A stretch of 64,000 bases of DNA from Trichosphaerium sp. ATCC 40318 (Eukaryota > Discosea > Flabellinia > Trichosidae), in assembly GCA_038496445.1 (NCBI GenBank), contig JALMLS010000577.1:310001-374000 (forward strand), read 5' to 3'. The notes beneath the pieces were generated by a model. It saw only the letters and a list, made by a program, of their open reading frames with translations. It did no database searches and had not been told where the DNA came from. Below, one piece after another: positions 56,280-64,000 of this stretch; the first letter of the stretch is position 1; the number at the start of each line of letters is the position of its first letter. The position numbers were made by a program, and so were the translations under genes.

Positions 56280-58493
56280 ATGAAGGGTCTTATTATATTG
56301 CTCGTAACATTATCTCTTGCTTTGCCAGCGTTGCTGGTTAATCCAGGGATAAAAATGAGTCTAACTCAAAAAGGTGACTACCACGTGTTTTAACTACATC
56401 TAACCACGTGATTCTTAGGGTTAACATACGCAAAAGATGTTGGTATTGTAGTATTGAAGGAAAAAGTATCTACAATCACAGTAGCTGACATTAGGTACGC
56501 GAACAAAGCGAAAACAAAGCACTCAAAGAATATTCTGCTTAGTTTTCGCATTTTCTGTTTTTGACATTTTGAAGCTCTTTTCTAACCGTCTTTTGAAGCG
56601 GATCTACCCATGCACCTGTTATCGGTACTATAGACTATACTCTGAGTGATGTACGTCCGCTTTTAACCAACTGCTGTTTTGAAAAACGAACAAAACTGAA
56701 ACAAACTCTAGGTTGTCATTAAAGATTTAACGTTCCCTACAACTGCCGCCAAGATTGTTCCAAATTCTGCTATTGAAGTTGAAGTGCACGTGGAAAATAA
56801 ACCGTATTTCTCAAAGTCTGAAAATATATTAGATCAGGCGCTGGTGCTTCTATTACTCTCAACTGGAGTTACCGCGAACATAGCTGGCCTCATATCAAAG
56901 GACATGGTAAGTTCTATGTCTTTAAAAACACCTTTTAATCCCTTTGTATAGGCTCTGCTGATATAACAGTCAGTGGTACATCTATTAGCGTTGTTACAAA
57001 AGTATCAGAGACCGGTGGAAAAGCGATTGTATGCCAACGAACAAAGTAACGAGTTTACTAATGGTTTGTCTCCGTTTAGGTTTCTAGCTTTACTTCTAGT
57101 GTATCAATTGGTGATTTAAAAATAACTGTACACGGTGGACCAAGGTACTAACAAATTGAGAAATCACACGTGATTTGTACAACGTGATTCTTACTGTTCC
57201 TAGTTGGTTGTATGACCTATTTATCAATCTCTTCAAGTCAAAAATTAAAGACGCAGCTGAGAAAGCGATTGAGTCTGCGATTGATAAGCAAAAGCCTCTA
57301 TTAGATGGAGTCTTCGCTAAAATACCTAACTCAGTTGAAATAGGTACGTTCGAAATCACGTGACATGGGTGACAAGAACTTATTTGTTTTTTAAGCCAAC
57401 GAAGCCGAGCTGGACTTTGCTTTGACTGCTGCTCCAATAATAGGAGCAAGCTCTCTTACTCTTCCTCTAAGCGCTCAATGGATTGCTTTGATACCTAAAA
57501 AAGCCAGTGCACCTGTTGTAGCTTCTGCTGTACCTACCTTGGGAACAACTAAAATGTTAGAGGTACCATTATTTTGTGTACATGATGAACAGTCGATATT
57601 CACTTTTCTTAGATTGCTGCTGCTCCATCTGTAATCGATGGCGCAAGCTGGACGTTTTGGTATGAAGGAAAGATGGCATACACCATCACTCCTTCCCGTA
57701 AGTGATTTCCAGAAAATCCAAAAAAAATCCAGAAAATAATCCGATTAAAACTAACTATCTTCTACTAACAGAGGTTCCTCCTTCTTCTCCAATTAAACTA
57801 AACACAACCAACTTCCGCGGATATGTTCCTTTGCTTTACCAGAAGTACCCAAACAAGGGAATAGATGTAAGTCCTTTTTTATCAGAATACTCGTGCTTAT
57901 TGTTATTATCTAGGTTAAAATTACAGCTGATGCTGCTCCAGTAGCTACTGTAAATGCATCGGGAATTGAGGTGAAGGGTACACTTGACCTTGAAGTGTAC
58001 GGAAAATAATAGAAGGAACGGTTTTTGATGTTTTCATAGATTAGTTGAAGTCGACTCCAAATCTGTCCCAGCTTTTACTCTAAGCGTAGCAATTGTCGCT
58101 ACAGCAACCGTACGCATGCTTTTTACAATTAGTAAGTTATAATTTTTCGCTCACGTGGGTTTTTTACAGGCAAAATTGAGTGACACGAATGTTTATTTGA
58201 ACATGACTTACTTCAGCAGTTCTACTACTTTGAAGAAGTCTTACATCGGTACATTTGACCCAACAACACTCGAGACTGTTATCAAATTTCTAATGAATGG
58301 TGTACTATTCCCTTACGCAAACAGTTACGCCAACAAAGGATTTACTCTTCCTGTAATTAAAGGTACAGTTTCTTTCTCTGCTTTTTTCCTTCCATCTCAT
58401 TTTGTTATTCTAGGCGCAACACTTGTGGCACCTGTAATTGGATATGGACCTGGATACATATACGTAAGCTCAGATGTTCATTACACACCGTAA
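56280..58493 (+). CDS. BPI/LBP/CETP-family lipid-binding protein
   Basis: A signal peptide (MKGLIILLVTLSLALPALLV) leads to NPGIKMSLTQKG, LTYAKDVGIVVLKEKVSTIT, then a short ISGS-type exon and APVIGTIDYTLSDVVIKDLT. These are the typical N-terminal blocks of BPI/LBP proteins. Later exons cover the helix before the centre (SWLYDLFINLFKSKIKDAAE), the second barrel (ANEAELDFALTAAPIIGASS) and a C-terminal exon with NRGF-like FPYANSYANKGFTLPVIKG, stop at 58493. About twelve to fifteen short introns. The family binds lipids, including bacterial lipopolysaccharide, outside the cell or in phagosomes; bacterial recognition here is inferred. Confidence 0.88.
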
Positions 58494-58671
58494 TACTGAA
58501 GATTCATTTCGAAATAAACTTCGCTCTTTATCGTGTTGCGTTATTTTACGAAACTTCGGAAAAAGGCAGGAACTGTTTACGGACATATAATTCCATTCAC
58601 TTTTAGTGAAGGAACTCAGTTTGCATGCTTTTGTGACCGGTAAGATGTGTTAGGTGTTATAATCATGCATT

Positions 58672-58743
58672 GAGCTTATGGTCTAATGGCATGACGACTG
58701 TATGGCATACAGTAGGGTGGGGGTTCGATTCCCTCTAGGCTCA
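58672..58743 (+). tRNA. tRNA-Ala (anticodon GGC), atypical acceptor
   Basis: 72 nt fold into a full cloverleaf: acceptor GAGCTTA/TAGGCTC (one G-T), T8, A14, GG at 18-19, anticodon stem ACTGT/ACAGT with loop ATGGCAT (T33, anticodon GGC), variable loop of five, T stem GGGGG/CCCTC, T loop TTCGATT. A73 is the discriminator. The 3:70 pair is G:C, not the G:U that alanyl-tRNA synthetase normally needs, so charging as alanine is uncertain. There is no intron. Confidence 0.8.
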
Positions 58744-58922
58744 GACATATGGTTTTACTATTAAATGCTACTATTCAGTGAAATAACACCACGGCGAAAG
58801 CGATGGCGTGAGCTTTCTTTTTGTAATACTAGGCACTTTTACGGACATAGTAGGCCTATTTCCTATTCACACGCACACTGTAAGTTCAACAATAAAAATA
58901 AACGGAAATTTATTCTTTGTTC

Positions 58923-60825
58923 TCAATTGCAAATACTTGTCGTTGTACTGAACTCGGTGAATCCATACGAGCGACCTGGTATAGTCCATGTACCACTGGA
59001 TACTATTTGTGGCATTAAAGGGGGTAATGTGTTTTGAGCTGTAAGCACAAGAGTCTTTCCATTTAGCATCATAGTTGTGGAGCCAAGAGAAGTGGCTGTT
59101 AAGAAATACTCCCTCCGAGGAGATGACTCAACACCAGTAACATCAATAGCTATATTTGAGGCACTCGGGTTTGCATACATCACAACTATGTACCCTTTAG
59201 ACTTACCACAAGCAGCATAAGCAAGAAATCCTGAGGTCTCATCTAAATAGTTTCAGGTCAGAGAACGATACAATGAAATCACGTGAGCGTTTTAGTTTAC
59301 CTGTCTTTACATTTAGTATCTTTGATCCCATTAGGCGTTTATACAGAACAGCAGTAAAGTAGTCAGGAGCAACTAGGAAACGCTAAGAAGAAAGAATAAA
59401 TAGCACCAGATACGCTAACATACCAGTATAAGGATGAGCGTTAATATCAATGATACCGAAATTACCACCAATCAAAGACCATCTTGAGTGATCCGTAACT
59501 CCTGTTACAGCGTACTGACCTAATGAAGCAATGTACCAAAACCCATTCTCAAATGAATTTATCACCTAACATAGAAGCTTAATCCTTGTTAGCAAAGAAA
59601 ACCCCAATTATAGAGAACAAGTACAACCATCAAACAGACATTTTTAGTCTGTTTTCACAAGAAAAACAACTTACACCGTTGGTTGCTGCATACGCTGAGT
59701 TTGTTTCTGTCAACAATAGCTTCATACCAGCAGGTTTACCTACAGAAAGATAAGAAGAATGAGGTTGTTAATCGTTCTCTCACCTATCTTGTTCCAAATG
59801 TCTATACAGTCCATACTATGTGCATGCAAGTCATTTTTAAGAAGACTATTGCGTAACCAATTAATATCAACCAACTGTTTTGATGATTGAGAGCCATTTC
59901 GTCCAGGATACGAATGATATGTAAATCCAGTAAGTTTACCCTTTGTTGCGTTCATAAACATAGCGACATCATTATTACATATATCAGTGCTTGGTCCATA
60001 CACAGGAGGCGTTTTTCCTTTGCCATTTTCATCAGGCCATATACTATGAACGATTTTTATGAGGGTCAAATGGTCAGCGATATTCGTTTCGATGTCAATG
60101 TGGTTTGATTCTCTTGTGAGTTCGTTACCAAGTTCAAATCCATAAATTGGTCCTATATCGTTTTCTTTTATATATTTTAAGAAGCTAATCAAGTTGTTTG
60201 TATCCCATTCTCCTACACATTTTGTAGTATTTTGGTAATGACAGTTCCTTCCATAAAGTTCGTTAAGGTCAAACAAAAATGACATTTCCGCCGATTTGGC
60301 AAACTCAACGAGCTGTTTGAATAGTGATATTGGTAGGCTCTTATCACTGTTAGGCCAAAACCCTTTAACATTATGATTTGCATTTGGTCTAAGAGAGCTT
60401 AACTTAAACAAATGGAGTGATTAGAAAAAAATATTTACCCTGTTTTATCCGTTTGGGTGAGATTGTAATAAACCCAATCTGCAGTTATACCACCCACTCG
60501 TAGTATGCCAGGACTCATTTGGCGCGTGAGATACCTAAAGTTCTCGTCTCCTAGTTTGTCTGCGTATTCGAGAAAAGAAAACATTTCCCATCTACCAAGA
60601 CAGTTAGTGCACTAATGATCGCAGGCAGCTGTCGCACCCAATACCAATGTACGAGCTAGTAGTATCAGCAACGATTGTACTAGTATCAATATGGATGGAA
60701 TCTCCACTGCATAGAGTAAAAACACTGCGTACAACTATTAATACAAACGCTAAAGAAAAACCGTTACGCACATGATTAAAGCTATAAAACACGTGAAAGA
60801 TGAATGTAACGTCATCTAAAATCAT
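58923..60825 (-). CDS. GH79 heparanase-like glycoside hydrolase
   Basis: Seven or more exons. The 5' exon has a hydrophobic leader (SLAFVLIVVRSVFTLCSG) and SSYIGIG, which joins over a 46-bp intron to WEMFSFLEYADKLGDENF. LRVGGITADWVYYN follows. The exon ending near 59783 has FLFDLNELYGRN and the acid/base site YGFELGNE. The next exon has the nucleophile region LLLTETNSAYAATNG, then FWYIASLGQYAVTGVTDHSR and APDYFTAVLYKRLMGSKIL. The last exon is a beta-sandwich domain ending at 58923. Both catalytic Glu are in place. The family cleaves glucuronides in proteoglycans or plant/algal polymers; the substrate here is unknown. The start at 60825 is tentative because the leader before the hydrophobic stretch looks unusual. 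Confidence 0.88.
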
Positions 60826-60948
60826 AATAATCGTTAGGGTTATGAAAAATTGAGGTGACACTTCTACGTACACAAGCAACAGAGCCAGCGTGTTAAAACT
60901 ATACCTTAATTAACTACAAGTTAAGTGAACAATCTATCGAGTAAAACA

Positions 60949-62262
60949 ATGAGTGAAACAGAAAGCAGTGGTAGCTTGGGAGTATCTAAAGTATGCGTTT
61001 ATGGTTATTTAAACTAATTAAATGCTTGTAGGTACTAGATGGAGACCCAAACGACTATGATTACCTAGCAAAAGGTATGTAAATCTCTCCGGTGTTTTAA
61101 TTTAACAAAAAAAACGTGATTAATTTTTTTTTTTGCTGTTTTGCTAACCTAACGTTTTTACAGTTGTATTTATCGGTGATAGCGGCGTAGGGAAGGTTAG
61201 TATTAATGGTAAATAAGATAAAAACTAAACAGATTCTTTTTTAGACATCCATCTTGTGTCGGTTCATCACTAATGAATTCTTGGGCGTAAGCGTACCTAC
61301 TGTATCCTTTTTGAAAAAAAAACAGAAGCAAATAATTTAGGAAGAGAAGCGCAATTTTTCGGTTCTGTACCGTTTCATACGCAGTATTATTCTTTTCTTA
61401 ATAAAGGAGATTGGTGTAGATTTCAGATCCATGACTTTTGGCACCGCAGATGATGAAATATTCGTGAAATTCCAGTTCTGGGTATGTTTTTACCTACATT
61501 AAACAACGTTAACGGACTCCCACTTACTGTGATTGTTACGATTCTACTCTTATATAAACTCCAATATCTCTTGGTTTCTGTTTGAGTCACTAACAATACA
61601 TTAAGGACACAGCTGGACAAGAGAAATACCAAGCTATAACAAGAGCGTATGCTACTTTTTTTTACTTGATCTTTTTCTTCTTTTTTTCGCTTCATTTACG
61701 TTTATTTTTAGGTATTATCGAAAGGCACACGGTGCAGTAATTGTAAGTATATAATCAAGACCGTACTTTTGTAAAAAAGTGTCATGACATCTGAGCAACT
61801 TTAATTTTGTTAAATTTATTTTAGGTTTATGATATAACACAACGTGACTCATTTGAACGAGTCAATAAATGGTTAACAGATCTATTCTTACATGAAGAAA
61901 ATTGTTTAGTAGCTGTTATTGGTAATAAATGCGATCAAACAGAAAAGAGAGTGGTTACAGTCGAAGAAGGTACAAATCTTTTTGTTTATATCAACATTCA
62001 TGAATGTTGTTTTGTTGAAAGCATACCTAGGACAAGCGCTTATTGATTTACATGAGAATGTCTTCATGGTTGAAGAAGCATCTGCAAAGACTAGTAAAAA
62101 TGTAGACGAAGGATTACTCGCCTTTGTAGAGGAGATAATGAAGTCAAGTAAGAATGAACGTTTACTCTATCGAAATTTCTAATTAAGCAAAAAATAGTCA
62201 TTGCCGACGAAGAAGAGGAAGGCGCCTTTGTTGACTTGGACGAAGACCAAGTACCGTTGTAA
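60949..62262 (+). CDS. Rab-like small GTPase without C-terminal cysteines
   Basis: About ten exons from MSETESSGSLGVSK. Motifs in order: GDSGVGKTS (P-loop, split by an intron), switch I with VPTEIGVDF if the donor after VPT is used, DTAGQEKYQ, VYDITQRDSFERVNKWL, VIGNKCDQ and EASAKTSKNVDEG. These are Rab-family signatures. The last exon gives IADEEEEGAFVDLDEDQVPL and stop at 62262; the acidic end has no Cys for prenylation. An alternative read-through of the preceding donor ends NERLLYRNF, also without Cys. A membrane-trafficking role is inferred; soluble or unusually anchored behaviour is likely. Confidence 0.85.
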
Positions 62263-64000
62263 ATACACGTTTCGGTTGTTGATATTTGACTCTTAGGGCA
62301 GCGGAACGCTTGATATTGAAGATGACAGAGCAAATAAAAGCAAATCATGTAAATGTTAAAAAACCAATAATTTTATGAAGAAAAAACCTTTTCTTTTCCT
62401 TCTCCTCCTTACATAGCCTTCTTATTATTTCTTAAAAACCGCTTTCATGGTGATAAAAGTGGATAGTACAAAACAAAACAACCTGGTATAGTTCCCGCAC
62501 ACTATGAATACAGTCTTAACACGGTATTCATAAATCATTTGACAATGATAAATTACACATTGTCAAAGCAACAGCGAGGACAAATACCTCATCATTTTCT
62601 TTACTGTTTATATACTTTAAAGGGATATCTAACTAATCTCGTAGGCTTTTACAACTCTCCTTGTAGCTGTGGATAGGCAAAAGGCCGACAGAATTTCAGT
62701 GTAGTGCAGTACTTTTAGTTTGAAAAATATTTATTTTCATCCTTTATTCACAACACTCTCCTGGTAGTTTACCTTTCTTTTTTGTTTGATTAAGGCCGTT
62801 AATCTCTTATCATACTTGTTGCAAAGGAAAATATGCGTATAACATGTGAATGAAACCAAGATTAGAGATAGAGTGTGCACAACAAAATATTTTCAGTTAT
62901 TGGCTTTTTTTTTTCAGACATTTCTTTCGAACGCCTTTACGGCATCTAAAGATCCTATTGGATGTGTACCAGAAAATCATCTTCAAAAGAAGGAAAATGC
63001 TTCGTCACTAGTAGTCACTAGTTCCTAACAATTTAACTTATTCTAAAAACAGTATTTCTGCGCTTGTGTGTCATATTTTTGTTTATTAGGAACTGTGTTC
63101 TAAAAATGGTAATCAACTCGATATCTAACAAAGCTAAGTGAATATCTAGATTACTATATTGACCAATTAATCGCGGTAGGAACAAGGATTGTCAATTGAC
63201 TTGATAAGCAATAATTTCGATCAGTGAAGAAGCCTCTCTTTGGGTACAACAATTCGAATATAATTGTGGTGCACAAATTACTTACCATCAACGAAAAACC
63301 GTTTCGGGGTAGTTCGTGTTTATGACGCTATTAAGCTTCCTGTCCCCTTACACTCGCTTACGACATAATATATTTTTCTCTTCACGTGTGCAGAAGTACG
63401 TACTAGCCAATCTCAACCAATAAATAAATACCCTATACTACCCCTTTCCTGTGTAGGGCAGCAGTGCTTACGAATAATAGGATACAAAGCCGCCAGAGTC
63501 CGCTACCCGCAAATCCCGCAAAAACTGTGTTATACAAGTACACACTATCTTAAGCCAACAAGATATTCAAAAAAAACCAAAAACCAACAAAGGTATCCAA
63601 CTGGTTCGATATTAATTGTTACCTTTGGTAAGTTTGCAAACTCAAATTTATCCGCTTAAGTGCGGAGAAAAAATACCAAAAAAATACAAGCTTACATTGC
63701 TTTACAGCACGTCATGACGCACCACATTTTTACGATAACCATCGTTATGTCTGGTACAATAGCCAAAACCGATTTCGTACTAAATCCTCCGAATAGCTTT
63801 ATTTATGCTCACAAACAGTCATGTACATAGTACAGAGTCAGGAGGTATGTTTTATAGCAAAAAGATCTGAAGCAAACACAAAAAAAAGCTGCACAGTATT
63901 TTCCTAAAAACAGTTTTTTCTATTGCCGTGCTGTATTGCTCACGCGTGAGGATTCATTGTAAGGTGGTAACAAAATAATAGGTTTCGATTGTGCGAATGT
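62263..64000. other. No gene recognised
   Basis: Only short open frames, the longest near 62846-63028, without family resemblance or consistent exon chains. A gene entering from the right edge cannot be excluded. Confidence 0.35.

Noticed and set aside
62846..63028. 60-aa plus-strand ORF
   Set aside because: No family resemblance, no exon chain and no regulatory context.

Overview
The window is nuclear DNA of an AT-rich, intron-dense eukaryotic microbe. Most conserved genes are cut by many short introns (about 40-100 bp) with GTANGT-like donors and a branch motif resembling CTAAC or CTGAT close to the acceptor. There is no operon layout, and genes alternate strands with short gaps. CFAP20, a conserved axonemal protein, suggests a lineage that makes or recently made flagella. 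A Frizzled/Smoothened-like receptor of the type known from social amoebae and animals, together with BPI-like and heparanase-like genes, points towards an amoebozoan or another amorphean protist. I cannot name the species.

Layout: 1-10.3 kb is accessory, with a C2H2-type finger gene (second copy at 23 kb, broken copy at 8.3-8.7 kb), two F-box/LRR genes, an F-box/MORN-like gene, a MITE, and the receptor at 4.2-6.7 kb. 10.9-16.3 kb holds a long minus-strand gene for an N-myristoylated single-alpha-helix protein with actin-binding motifs, then CFAP20. 16.5-24.4 kb holds a SAM-like protein, a 2OG-Fe(II) oxygenase, three poorly resolved genes and the second finger gene. 24.6-37.5 kb holds a type I membrane protein, an ANKRD13-like protein, a secreted PLD-type enzyme, two small orphans, an ACAD10/11-type acyl-CoA dehydrogenase, an F-box/Cys-rich protein, a J-domain protein lacking the HPD histidine, an LRR remnant and another membrane protein. 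38.0-47.9 kb carries two cohesin subunits, SMC1 and a Rad21/Rec8 kleisin, with an intronless F-box/LRR gene between them. 48-53 kb holds an F-box gene, a complete Tc1/mariner-superfamily (pogo/Tigger-like) element with 51-bp terminal inverted repeats and TA duplications, and a second F-box/MORN gene. 54-62.3 kb holds a secreted protein of ten six-cysteine modules, a BPI/LBP protein, a tRNA, a GH79 heparanase-like enzyme and a Rab-like GTPase without a prenylation signal.

Two gene populations are interleaved. Conserved, intron-rich cell-biology genes (cohesin, cilium, trafficking, lipid oxidation) sit beside nearly intronless, repeat-built, multi-copy genes (F-box/LRR, F-box/MORN). The second group resembles gene families from memory of large amoeba-infecting DNA viruses and looks recently expanded or exchanged. 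CACGTG is about sevenfold more frequent than base composition predicts. All exon boundaries were read by eye and should be taken as approximate unless stated.
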